From Pseudomonadota bacterium (GTDB lineage Bacteria; Pseudomonadota; Alphaproteobacteria; Micropepsales; Micropepsaceae), in the NCBI GenBank assembly GCA_018241025.1, contig JAFEEQ010000015.1, forward strand, positions 124,001 through 188,000: 64,000 nt of DNA, in the 5' to 3' direction. The notes under the pieces are model-generated. The model ran no database searches. It was not told the DNA's origin and worked only from the letters and a program-made list of their open reading frames with translations. The stretch's first letter is position 1; each line of letters begins with the position of its first letter. Below, piece by piece: positions 9,497 through 17,214 of the stretch. A program made the translations under genes and the position numbers.

Positions 9497-10023
9497 GTCG
9501 CATTTTCGGGAAGGTCTGCCAGAACGGCTATGTCGTGCGCGACATCGAGGCGGCGATGAAGCACTGGACCGAGGTGCTCGGAGTCGGGCCGTTCTACTAC
9601 ATCGAGCGGGTGAAGATGGACTGGTTCCGCTATCGCGGCGAAGCATCGGACGCCGAAGTGAGCATCGCGCTCGCCAATACCGGAGACTTGCAGATCGAGC
9701 TGATCCAGCAGCGCAACGAGGCGCCGAGCATGTATCGCGACTTTCTCGCCAGCGGCCGTGAAGGGTTGCAGCACATGTCGTACTGGACGACGGACTACCA
9801 GGGGGATTTCGACCGTTTCGTTGCGCTCGGTTATCGCGTCGGCCAGGAAGGACAGATCGGCGGACCGCAAGGGCGCTTCGTTTACTTTGACACCGAGACG
9901 CATCCGGGGACGGTGATCGAGGTCTCGGACATCTCGGGCGGAAAGGGCGCTTTCTTCCAACGCATTCGCGAAGCTGCCGCGAAATGGGACGGCAGCCGTC
10001 CGATACGGCCGGTGCGTTCTTGA
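9493..10023 (+). CDS. VOC-family (glyoxalase/bleomycin-resistance fold) protein
   Basis: 176 residues. It starts GKVCQNGYVVRDIEAAMKHW, typical of the vicinal-oxygen-chelate fold, and contains two beta-alpha-beta units with likely metal ligands in GLQHMSYW and GTVIEVSD. Proteins of this group include methylmalonyl-CoA epimerase-like and lactoylglutathione lyase-like enzymes; the exact reaction is not readable. The ATG overlaps the stop codon of the methyltransferase gene, so the pair is probably translationally coupled. The following outer-membrane protein begins 8 bases downstream. Confidence 0.8.
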   Translation: MSRIFGKVCQNGYVVRDIEAAMKHWTEVLGVGPFYYIERVKMDWFRYRGEASDAEVSIALANTGDLQIELIQQRNEAPSMYRDFLASGREGLQHMSYWTTDYQGDFDRFVALGYRVGQEGQIGGPQGRFVYFDTETHPGTVIEVSDISGGKGAFFQRIREAAAKWDGSRPIRPVRS

Positions 10024-10031
10024 GAACCTGC

Positions 10032-10769
10032 ATGCGGCTGTTGATTGCGGGGGGCTTGGCAATCGGTCTGGCGCTATGCGCACTGCCGGCGTCGGCCGGC
10101 CCGCCCTATGTGACCGACGATCCCGAGCCGACGGAAGCTGGACACTACGAGATCTACCTGTATGCCGGCGGCAGCAGCGCGCGCGATGGATCGGGTGGCG
10201 CCGGCGGGATCGATTTCAACTATGGCGCGGCTCCCGATTTGCAGCTCACAGCGGTTGTGCCGCTCGGCTGGGATGCGCAGAAACTGGGTAATTCGTCCGT
10301 CAGTCTGGGAAATATCGAGCTTGCGGCGAAGTACAAGTTCCTGAATCAGGATGATGTCGGGTTCGATGTTGCACTCTTTCCCCGGGTGTTCTTGCCGGCT
10401 GGATCGGGCGCGATCGGCGAACGCCATGTTTCGTTGCTTCTGCCGATCTGGATCGGGCGATCATGGGACAACTGGTCGGCTTTCGGCGGTGGCGGCTGCA
10501 CGATCGATCACGGGGGCGGCTCGCAAAACTTCTGCCAGATCGGTGTCGCACTGACCGAGCAGGTGACGGACCGCCTGCAGCTTGGCGCTGAAATCTATCA
10601 TCAAACTGCGGATGCGATCGGCGGCAGGGCGAGCACCGGGCTCGGCATCGGCGCAACCTATGATGCGACCGAACACATGCATCTGATGGCGTCGTTCGGA
10701 CCTGGCGTTCAAAACGCCGGAGATACCGGGCAATATACGTGGTATCTGGCTTTGCAATTGACGCTCTAG
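10032..10769 (+). CDS. outer-membrane beta-barrel protein, transporter-like (MetA-pathway phenol degradation type)
   Basis: 245 residues from ATG 10032, giving a clean signal peptide (MRLLIAGGLAIGLALCALPA, cleavage near ASA-GPP). The mature part starts PPYVTDDPEPTEAGHYEIYL, the usual beginning of a family of outer-membrane proteins annotated as transporters or phenol-degradation MetA-like proteins. Alternating hydrophobic strands and the aromatic C terminus (YTWYLALQLTL) fit a beta-barrel. A start further upstream (9984) lies inside the VOC gene and spoils the signal peptide. Substrate is unknown. It probably shares a transcript with the two preceding genes. Confidence 0.72.
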   Translation: MRLLIAGGLAIGLALCALPASAGPPYVTDDPEPTEAGHYEIYLYAGGSSARDGSGGAGGIDFNYGAAPDLQLTAVVPLGWDAQKLGNSSVSLGNIELAAKYKFLNQDDVGFDVALFPRVFLPAGSGAIGERHVSLLLPIWIGRSWDNWSAFGGGGCTIDHGGGSQNFCQIGVALTEQVTDRLQLGAEIYHQTADAIGGRASTGLGIGATYDATEHMHLMASFGPGVQNAGDTGQYTWYLALQLTL

Positions 10770-10800
10770 TTGGGCGACGAGAGCGACTTCGGAGAATGGC

Positions 10801-11583
10801 ATGGATAGCAAGGCCGTATTGAGCAAGGTCCCCGCAGTCACGCTGGGCTTCTGGATCATCAAGATCCTCGCCACGACACTGGGCGAGACCGGCGGTGACA
10901 CGGTGTCGATGTCGATGGACCTCGGCTATCTCGTCGGTACGGCGATCTTCATCGGGCCGCTGATCGCGCTCGTCGTGTGGCAGACAGTGGCGAAGAAATT
11001 CCACCCCTTGCTCTATTGGGCGACAATCATCGCTTCGACCACGGCCGGCACGACGATGGCCGATTTCGCGACTCGCTCGCTCGGCATCGGCTATCCCGGC
11101 GGTTCGATCGTGCTCTTCGCACTTGTGATGGCGTCACTTGCCGGCTGGTACATGAGCGAAGGCACCGTCTCGGTTGCGAGCGTGAACCGGCCGAGGGTCG
11201 AAGCCTGGTACTGGATCACCATTACCTTCTCGCAGACGCTGGGCACGGCGCTCGGCGACTGGCTGGCGGCTGCGCCGGACGAGGCGCCGCCGGGCATGGG
11301 CTTCGGCTATGACGGCGGGGCGCTGATTTTCGGAGCCGCCATCGCGGTGGTGGCGGCACTCTATTTCTGGACCCGCAGCAGCCGCGTGGTTCTGTTCTGG
11401 GCGGCGTTCATCCTGACCCGGCCGCTCGGCGCGACAGTGGGCGACTATCTCGACAAGCCGATCGACAAGGGCGGCTTCGACATCAGCCGGCCGCTGGCCA
11501 GCGCGATCCTGGCGGCTGTAATCCTCGGCCTGATCCTCATCCTGCCGCAGCGGGCAGGAGAGCACCCGGTTGCAAATTCCTGA
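10801..11583 (+). CDS. COG4705-type membrane protein with four internal repeats
   Basis: 260 residues with about eight hydrophobic segments and no signal peptide. The protein is built from four copies of a unit of two membrane helices centred on a T-LG-T-GD motif: KILATTLGETGGD (about residue 22), ASTTAGTTMADF (about 80), FSQTLGTALGDWL (about 141) and LTRPLGATVGDYL (about 207). After each motif comes a small, glycine-rich segment such as LGYLVG or GFGYDGGA. This matches the uncharacterised membrane-anchored COG4705 family. No transport substrate is known. The gene follows the outer-membrane protein by 31 bases. Confidence 0.8.
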   Translation: MDSKAVLSKVPAVTLGFWIIKILATTLGETGGDTVSMSMDLGYLVGTAIFIGPLIALVVWQTVAKKFHPLLYWATIIASTTAGTTMADFATRSLGIGYPGGSIVLFALVMASLAGWYMSEGTVSVASVNRPRVEAWYWITITFSQTLGTALGDWLAAAPDEAPPGMGFGYDGGALIFGAAIAVVAALYFWTRSSRVVLFWAAFILTRPLGATVGDYLDKPIDKGGFDISRPLASAILAAVILGLILILPQRAGEHPVANS

Positions 11584-11615
11584 GAGCCGCGTGGCGCAAG
11601 TTCGGCAGTGATTTA

Positions 11616-12659
11616 TCAGTCGAGCGGTGCCAGCAGAGCCATCCCGCCATTGACGGCAAGCTGCCGGCTGATTTCGCTGTAGACAATGACTATGCCCGGA
11701 ATTTCGCGGCCAACCCACAGACCATTCCAGTAGCCGAGGCCGGCAAGCGGAACACGATCCGGTTCGGGCGCAGACCCGAAGTGGTAGATGGCATTGCTGC
11801 TGATCGCCCAATAGCCATCCTTGGCGGGAGCGACTCCGAAAAAGGCCTCCGTGTCGCCCTTGTTTTCGCCGGTTGGTCGGCTGTAGGCGATCGATACATG
11901 GTCGGTGCAAACGCGCAGCAGGCGGCCGGAGGCGAAAAAGTGGATGAGGCCGTCCGCAGCGATCACGCAATCCGGATTTGCGGGGTCGGGAATGATGGCA
12001 TTGATGTCGCCATCGGCGACGACGGTGTCGGTCTTGCCGCTGTCCCGATAGGCGTCCATCGAAGTCAGCACGGCACCGCTTTCGAGATCGATGCGCGCCA
12101 TACCACCACCCCATTCACCGTTGCTGTAACCAAGATAGAGAAATCGTCCGGAGGCGGCCGCCGCCGCTGCCACGGGCGGGCGATGCGGAAGATCGATGTT
12201 GGGGGAAAGAACCTCTGTGCGCAGCATCTGCCACTGCCTGCCGTCACGTCGCCATATGGCATTGGGCGTGACGACGAGCGGCTGATCTCCCTGCCATGCC
12301 AGCAGAAGCCAGTCCGGTTTTGTGGGCAGTGCCAGCGATGCGGCGCGTGCGAATGCGTCCTTCTTCCATTCGAGGAGATCGTATCTGCCCTCCGCGCGCG
12401 TGAGCACGAACAGGCGGCCGTCATGCTTGTCGAGCGTGATGACATTCTTTCGGAACCACACATGCCGTTTGTTGTCGGCAAGCCCGAAACTGACCAAAGC
12501 GCCATCGAGGCTCAGGGCCCAGAGCCTGCCATCCGACACCGCGGCGCGCGTCAAGTAGGTTCCCAGCGCCGGATCAGGCTTGAACTTCGGGTCGGGTTCC
12601 CGGGCATCGGCTCCCAGAAAGGGGAGTATCAACAGAATCAACAGAATTGCGCGGCGCAC
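11616..12659 (-). CDS. secreted protein of unknown function, possibly beta-propeller
   Basis: 347 residues from GTG 12659. The start is fixed by a strong ribosome site (GGAGGGG, 12663-12669) and by a signal peptide, VRRAILLILLILPFLGADA. The mature protein has repeated short beta-strand patterns with W and G (VSDGRLWALSLDGALVSFGL, DGRLFVLTRAEGRYDLL, GRFLYLGYSNGEWGGGMARI, KDGYWAISSNAIYHFG), suggesting a beta-propeller made of four or more blades. I see no catalytic motif and recognise no family. A longer open frame reaching 13508 overlaps glyQ on the other strand and is not coding. The gene is divergent from glyQ. Confidence 0.6.
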   Translation of the reverse strand: MRRAILLILLILPFLGADAREPDPKFKPDPALGTYLTRAAVSDGRLWALSLDGALVSFGLADNKRHVWFRKNVITLDKHDGRLFVLTRAEGRYDLLEWKKDAFARAASLALPTKPDWLLLAWQGDQPLVVTPNAIWRRDGRQWQMLRTEVLSPNIDLPHRPPVAAAAAASGRFLYLGYSNGEWGGGMARIDLESGAVLTSMDAYRDSGKTDTVVADGDINAIIPDPANPDCVIAADGLIHFFASGRLLRVCTDHVSIAYSRPTGENKGDTEAFFGVAPAKDGYWAISSNAIYHFGSAPEPDRVPLAGLGYWNGLWVGREIPGIVIVYSEISRQLAVNGGMALLAPLD

Positions 12660-12767
12660 GGTCCCCTCCGCCAAGCATCGCAGCCATAGGCCATGCCCGG
12701 ACTGCGGCGCTTGTATGGCGTTGGGCTGCTCTCTATAGGTTCCGCCTCGTTTTTGGACCCGACTCCG

Positions 12768-13652
12768 ATGCCTAAGGCCAAAACTTTCCAGGACCTGATC
12801 CTGACGCTCCAGAACTACTGGGCGTCCAAGGGTTGTCTGATCCTCCAGCCCTACGACGACAATATGGGCGCCGGTACCTTCCACCCGGCAACGACGCTCA
12901 GGGCGCTGGGGCCTCGGCCCTGGCGTGCGGCCTTCGTGCAGCCGTCGCGGCGGCCGAAGGATGGCCGCTATGGCGAGAACCCGAACCGGCTTCAGCATTA
13001 TTACCAGTACCAGGTGATCATGAAGCCGGCGCCGGCGGACATCCAGGATCTGTATCTCGACAGCCTGCGCGCAATTGGGCTCGACCCGATGCAGCACGAT
13101 ATCCGCTTCGTCGAGGACGATTGGGAGAGCCCGACGCTGGGCGCTTGGGGTCTCGGCTGGGAAGTGTGGTGCGACGGGATGGAGATTTCGCAGTTCACCT
13201 ATTTCCAGCAGGTCGGCGGCTTCGACTGCGACCCGGTGTGCGGCGAGATCACCTACGGGCTCGAGCGCCTCGCGATGTACATCCAGGACGTCGAGTTCGT
13301 CTATGACCTGAAGTTCAACGAAGACTTCCGCTATGGCGAGGTGTTCCACCAGGCCGAGAAGGAATTTTCCGCATACAATTTCGAGGTTGCCGACACCGAC
13401 ATCCTGTTCCAGCACTTCAAGGACGCCGAAAAGCAGTGCCAGGAACTGGTGAGCGGCAACAAGAAGCTCGCGCTCCCCGCCTATGACCAGTGCATCAAGG
13501 CGAGCCATACCTTCAACCTGCTCGATGCGCGCGGCGTGATCAGCGTGACCGAGCGTGCCGCCTATATCGCCCGCGTGCGCGCGCTGGCGAAGGCGTGCTG
13601 CGAGGCATGGCTCGAGACCGAGCAGGGCCGCTATACGCCGAGGTTCGGGTGA
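12768..13652 (+). CDS. glyQ: glycine--tRNA ligase alpha subunit
   Basis: 294 residues from ATG 12768 ([20 protein letters not shown]). It is the catalytic alpha subunit of the bacterial alpha2beta2 glycyl-tRNA synthetase, which charges tRNA-Gly in the cytoplasm. The family signatures [35 protein letters not shown] and [19 protein letters not shown] are intact. The ORF extends upstream to 12693, but that part is not conserved and overlaps the leader of the divergent gene. The stop is followed 3 bases later by glyS. Confidence 0.97.
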   Translation: MPKAKTFQDLILTLQNYWASKGCLILQPYDDNMGAGTFHPATTLRALGPRPWRAAFVQPSRRPKDGRYGENPNRLQHYYQYQVIMKPAPADIQDLYLDSLRAIGLDPMQHDIRFVEDDWESPTLGAWGLGWEVWCDGMEISQFTYFQQVGGFDCDPVCGEITYGLERLAMYIQDVEFVYDLKFNEDFRYGEVFHQAEKEFSAYNFEVADTDILFQHFKDAEKQCQELVSGNKKLALPAYDQCIKASHTFNLLDARGVISVTERAAYIARVRALAKACCEAWLETEQGRYTPRFG

Positions 13653-13655
13653 GCC

Positions 13656-16007
13656 ATGGCTGATCTACTTCTCGAACTTTTCTCCGAAGAAATTCCGGCG
13701 CGCATGCAGGCGGGGGCGGCGCGCGATCTGGAGCGGCTGGTCGTCGGCGCGCTGACCGACCGCGGCTTGCTGTTCGAAGCGGCCAAGGCGTTCTACGGCC
13801 CGCGGCGGTTGACGCTCGTCATCAACGGCTTGCCGATCAGGCAGCCCGATGTGAGCGAGGAGCTGAAAGGCCCGAAGGTCGACGCCCCGGCGGCGGCGAT
13901 CGAGGGCTTCCTGAAGAAGAGCGGGCTGACGCGCGAGCAGCTGACGGTGCAGGAGACGCCGAAGGGCAAGGTCTATCTCGCCGTGATCAAGCGCGACGGG
14001 CGGCCGACGGCGGATGTACTGTCGGAAGTGCTGCCGGAGTGCATGGCGAAGCTGCCCTGGCCGAAATCGATGCGCTGGCCGCAGAAGAGCAACCAGCCGG
14101 TGCGCTGGGTGCGGCCGCTGCATTCGATCCTCTGCACGCTGGACGGCGAGATCGTGCCGTTCACCTTTGCCGGCATCGGCTCGAGCAACCGCACGCGCGG
14201 CCACCGCTTCCTGTCGAGCGGGTTTATCACCGCGTCGCGTTTCGAGGATTACGCCAGGAAGCTGCGCGAGGCGCATGTCGTGCTCGACGCCGAGGAGCGC
14301 AAGGCGATCATCTTCGAGGGCGTCAAGTCGGCGGCCTTCGTGCACGGGCTGGAGATGATCCCGGATGAGGGGCTGCTCGACGAAGTCGCGGGGCTGAACG
14401 AATGGCCGGTAGTGCTGATCGGCGCCATCGAAGACCAGTTCATGGACGTGCCGGCGGAGATCCTGCAGACCTCCATGCGCACGCATCAGAAGTATTTCTC
14501 GCTGCGCGATCCCAAGACGGGCAAGTTCGCCAACCGCTTTGCCGTGGTCGCGAACATGGTGGCGGAAGACGGCGGCAAGACCATCGTCGCCGGCAACGAA
14601 CGCGTCCTGCGCGCACGGCTGAGCGACGCGAAGTTCTTCTGGGACCAGGACCGGAAGACGAAGCTTGAAGACCGCGTCGCGGCCCTCGGCGGCATCGTGT
14701 TCCACGCCAAGCTGGGCACGCAGCTCGAGCGGGTGGAGCGGATCGAAGCGCTGGCCGGCGAAATCGCCGAGAAGATCGGCGCTGATATGAAAAAGGCCAA
14801 ACGCGCCGCGCGGCTCGCCAAGGCCGATCTCACCACCGGCGTGGTCGGCGAATTCCCCGAGCTGCAAGGCGTGATGGGACGGTACTACGCGCTCAACGAC
14901 GGCGAGGACGCGGAGGTCGCGGACGCGGTGCGCGATCACTATAAGCCGCAGGGTCCGAACGACCGCGTTCCGTCAGACAAGGTCGCCATTGCGGTAGCGC
15001 TGGCCGACAAGTTCGATATCATCTCGACTTTCTTTGCGGTTGACGAGCGGCCAACAGGCTCTGGCGATCCATTTGCACTTCGGAGAGCTGCACTTGGGAT
15101 CATTCGAATTCTTCTCGACAATCGAATCTCGCTTCTCCTCCAGCCTCTGATTGCGTTCGGTCGCAGATCGTTAAGAAGATCGTCTGCGACTGCTGCTTTG
15201 AAATATAGAGATGAAGCGGTTCCCTATGTCTTGGAGGAGGGAGATACATCATTCAAAAAGTTCGAGATACTTTGGTTGAATAAATGGGGCCCCATAGGCG
15301 ATAGGCTGCCCACTCATGAGGAAATTCTTGAGGCGGTTCTATTTGCGATTCCGGACACCGAGCCGGTAATTTTTGTGAGCGTGCGCAATGTAAGTGAAGA
15401 TGGGTTCGCTCCAATATACGAAGTACCTGGAAGGCTCGTCGCAGATGAGACGCAGCGATCAAGTGTTCTTGTTCTTTCGAAGGACGACACAATTGCTTTT
15501 TTTGCCGACCGTCTGAAGGTTGCTCTCCGCGAAAAAGGTACTCGCCACGATCTCATCGATGCCGTCTTCTCGCTCGGCAACGAAGACGATCTCGTGCGCC
15601 TCGTCGCGCGGGTCGAGGCGTTGCAGGTGTTTCTCAAATCTGACGACGGTGCGAACTTGCTTGTGGGGTACAAGCGAGCGGCAAATATCTTGAAAATTGA
15701 AGAGAAGAAGGATGATCAGCGGTTTGATGAACCTGTGAGCCTTCTGCTGTGTACCGAGCCGGCCGAGGAAGCTCTCGCCAACGCTCTTTACAACGCCTTG
15801 CCGATCATAAACGACGCCATCGACAAGGAAAATTTTGCGGCGGCGATGCGTGAAATGTCCGCGCTGCGCGCGCCGGTCGATGCGTTCTTCGATAAGGTAA
15901 AGGTCAACGCCGACGACAAGGCGGTGCGGGCGAACCGGCTCAACCTGCTCGGCAGCCTGCGCGCGACGCTGCATCAGGTGGCGGATTTTTCGAAGATTGA
16001 GGGGTAG
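13656..16007 (+). CDS. glyS: glycine--tRNA ligase beta subunit with unusual insertion
   Basis: 783 residues, beta subunit of glycyl-tRNA synthetase, needed for tRNA recognition. The usual N terminus (LLLELFSEEIPARMQAGAA), the core KYFSLRDPKTGKFANRF and the C-terminal segments AFFADRLKVALREKG, GANLLVGYKRAANIL and DAFFDKVKVNADD are all present, so the gene looks functional. It is about 80-90 residues longer than the usual roughly 690. The extra sequence lies between GIIRILLDN and FFADRLKV (about residues 495-610, nucleotides 15140-15485). That stretch is AT-richer, with 55 G/C in 120 bases at 15181-15300 against 44 in 60 at 14701-14760. It uses AGA, ATA and TTA codons that are rare nearby. See findings. 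Confidence 0.93.
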   Translation: MADLLLELFSEEIPARMQAGAARDLERLVVGALTDRGLLFEAAKAFYGPRRLTLVINGLPIRQPDVSEELKGPKVDAPAAAIEGFLKKSGLTREQLTVQETPKGKVYLAVIKRDGRPTADVLSEVLPECMAKLPWPKSMRWPQKSNQPVRWVRPLHSILCTLDGEIVPFTFAGIGSSNRTRGHRFLSSGFITASRFEDYARKLREAHVVLDAEERKAIIFEGVKSAAFVHGLEMIPDEGLLDEVAGLNEWPVVLIGAIEDQFMDVPAEILQTSMRTHQKYFSLRDPKTGKFANRFAVVANMVAEDGGKTIVAGNERVLRARLSDAKFFWDQDRKTKLEDRVAALGGIVFHAKLGTQLERVERIEALAGEIAEKIGADMKKAKRAARLAKADLTTGVVGEFPELQGVMGRYYALNDGEDAEVADAVRDHYKPQGPNDRVPSDKVAIAVALADKFDIISTFFAVDERPTGSGDPFALRRAALGIIRILLDNRISLLLQPLIAFGRRSLRRSSATAALKYRDEAVPYVLEEGDTSFKKFEILWLNKWGPIGDRLPTHEEILEAVLFAIPDTEPVIFVSVRNVSEDGFAPIYEVPGRLVADETQRSSVLVLSKDDTIAFFADRLKVALREKGTRHDLIDAVFSLGNEDDLVRLVARVEALQVFLKSDDGANLLVGYKRAANILKIEEKKDDQRFDEPVSLLLCTEPAEEALANALYNALPIINDAIDKENFAAAMREMSALRAPVDAFFDKVKVNADDKAVRANRLNLLGSLRATLHQVADFSKIEG

Positions 16008-16169
16008 TTTTCCGCCCCCGCGAAGCGGGGGACCATCTGCCGAAGCGCAGCGTAGGTAGATGGTGGAGGGGGCGGCAGCCCCGCATAACTGCAGCAGACT
16101 CCCCCCCTCCGCTCTTCTGCCGACTTCGTCGTCAGAGCAGGCACCCCCCCGCTATGCGGGGGAGGAAAA
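16008..16169. repeat. inverted-repeat-bounded intergenic element (about 162 bp)
   Basis: Directly after glyS a segment is bounded by 14-base inverted arms with one mismatch: TTTTCCGCCCCCGC at 16008-16021 and GCGGGGGAGGAAAA at 16156-16169. Each end also forms its own tight hairpin (CCCCCGC-GAA-GCGGGGG at the left; CCCCGC-TAT-GCGGGG at the right). A third dyad, ACCATCT...AGATGGT, lies inside near 16032-16064. There is no open reading frame worth reporting. It looks like a mobile palindromic intergenic repeat (MITE- or REP-like) and may also end glyS transcription. No second copy is in the window. Confidence 0.6.
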
Positions 16170-16185
16170 TTGCAGCGGCGCTGCC

Positions 16186-16473
16186 TTACGCCCCGTCCTT
16201 CTCCGTGGTCGGGTCGATCATCTTGCGGACTTCGGTGATCTTGGTTGCAGGGAAGCCGCTCATCTCGGCGTGCTTCTTGATGATCGCCTCATCCTTCGCG
16301 AGATAGACGCAGAAGGTCTTGTCCGCTGCGACGAAGCTTTCCTGCCACTGGATGTCCGGCCCGAGCTCGGCCAGCACCTTGTTCGACTGGGCCGCCGCGC
16401 CCCTGAGCTGTTCGCGCTCGAAGGTGCCGACGGCGGGAATGTCGCGTTCGATGATGAATTTGCGCAGAGCCAT
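16186..16473 (-). CDS. DUF4242 domain protein
   Basis: 95 residues from ATG 16473, with a GGGAGA ribosome site upstream; the frame is open to 16560 but the longer start is not supported. The sequence MALRKFIIERDIPAVGTFER, then GPDIQWQESFVAADKTFCVY and a C-terminal HAEMSGFPATKITEVRKMI, fits the DUF4242 (ferredoxin-like fold) family. Its function is not established, although some relatives are annotated as nickel-binding. It is a single gene between the glyS-side repeat element and the MAPEG gene. Confidence 0.8.
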   Translation of the reverse strand: MALRKFIIERDIPAVGTFEREQLRGAAAQSNKVLAELGPDIQWQESFVAADKTFCVYLAKDEAIIKKHAEMSGFPATKITEVRKMIDPTTEKDGA

Positions 16474-16595
16474 GTCGAGATCTCCCATCAGGATGGTCGA
16501 AACATAAGGTCGCGGTTGATCCTGGCAACATACACCCGAACATGGCGGCAAAGCCCGCAATTTCCGGGGTAAGACGAAAGCGACTGCGAATTGTC

Positions 16596-17018
16596 CTAGT
16601 TGGTGACGACCGGGAAAACGAACATCAGCCAGAGCGTGACCAGGATGAAGTTCGAGACCGCGAAGGCGGTGAGGCGATGGATGACGTTATTATAGGTCAG
16701 GTGGATCAGCGTCTGCGCCACGCGGAACCCGACAAAGGCCCAGGCCAGTTCCAGGATCACGTAGGTCACGGTGTGGGTGACGAAGAACATCAGGCAGACG
16801 ACATAAAAGAGAACCGGCAGTTCGAGCAGGTTCATCATCGCGCGGTTGGGGATCGATACGTCGCCGGGCACGTTGCCCGATTCGCCGAAGCGGAAGTCCT
16901 CGGCCTTGACCCGGCCCGAAGCCGCGGCGCGGAAGCGGCGGAATGGGATCAACAGGAGGACGGCGAAGGTCCAGAAGGCGAGAGCGCATATCGGCGTGAA
17001 GATGTCGGTCTGGGCCAT
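16596..17018 (-). CDS. MAPEG-family membrane protein
   Basis: 140 residues from ATG 17018, with an AGGGG site 9 bases upstream. Four transmembrane helices are clear: FTPICALAFWTFAVLLLIPF, a segment around NLLELPVLFYVVCLMFFVTH, the stretch YVILELAWAFVGFRVAQTLI, and a C-terminal helix FAVSNFILVTLWLMFVFPVV. The loop before helix 2 (VSIPNRAMMNLLELPV) and the RVAQTLIHLTYN segment are MAPEG hallmarks (membrane-associated eicosanoid/glutathione metabolism family). Bacterial members usually have unknown substrates. The frame continues upstream to 17216 through non-coding sequence. Confidence 0.85.
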   Translation of the reverse strand: MAQTDIFTPICALAFWTFAVLLLIPFRRFRAAASGRVKAEDFRFGESGNVPGDVSIPNRAMMNLLELPVLFYVVCLMFFVTHTVTYVILELAWAFVGFRVAQTLIHLTYNNVIHRLTAFAVSNFILVTLWLMFVFPVVTN

Positions 17019-17103
17019 GGCTGATTCCCCTGATGCGAGACTGTGGAACGTTAGCGTGGACTGGCGCCCGGCGACACCTGCGACCAAGGTTCCCAATATC
17101 GTT

Positions 17104-17120
17104 GCCGGGCTTGACCCGGC
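17104..17120. repeat. short palindrome, GCCGGG-CTTGA-CCCGGC
   Basis: A 6-bp stem with a 5-base loop between the MAPEG and ppdK genes. The core CCGGGCTTG(A/T)CCCGG also occurs at about 43668-43688 in this window, inside the cysE downstream repeat region. That suggests both are remnants of one dispersed intergenic repeat family. Confidence 0.45.
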
Positions 17121-17214
17121 GGTGCATGGACGGGAATGAGTTCTTCGAGGCCGTGGGTTGCGCGGCGAATGGGTGGCCGGTTCAGGCTCGCTGCCCGGCC
17201 AGGGTGAGGGTACC

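Noticed and set aside
12660..13508. Upstream extension of the secreted-protein frame across glyQ
   Set aside because: The GTG start with a GGAGGGG site and a signal peptide fixes the true start at 12659.
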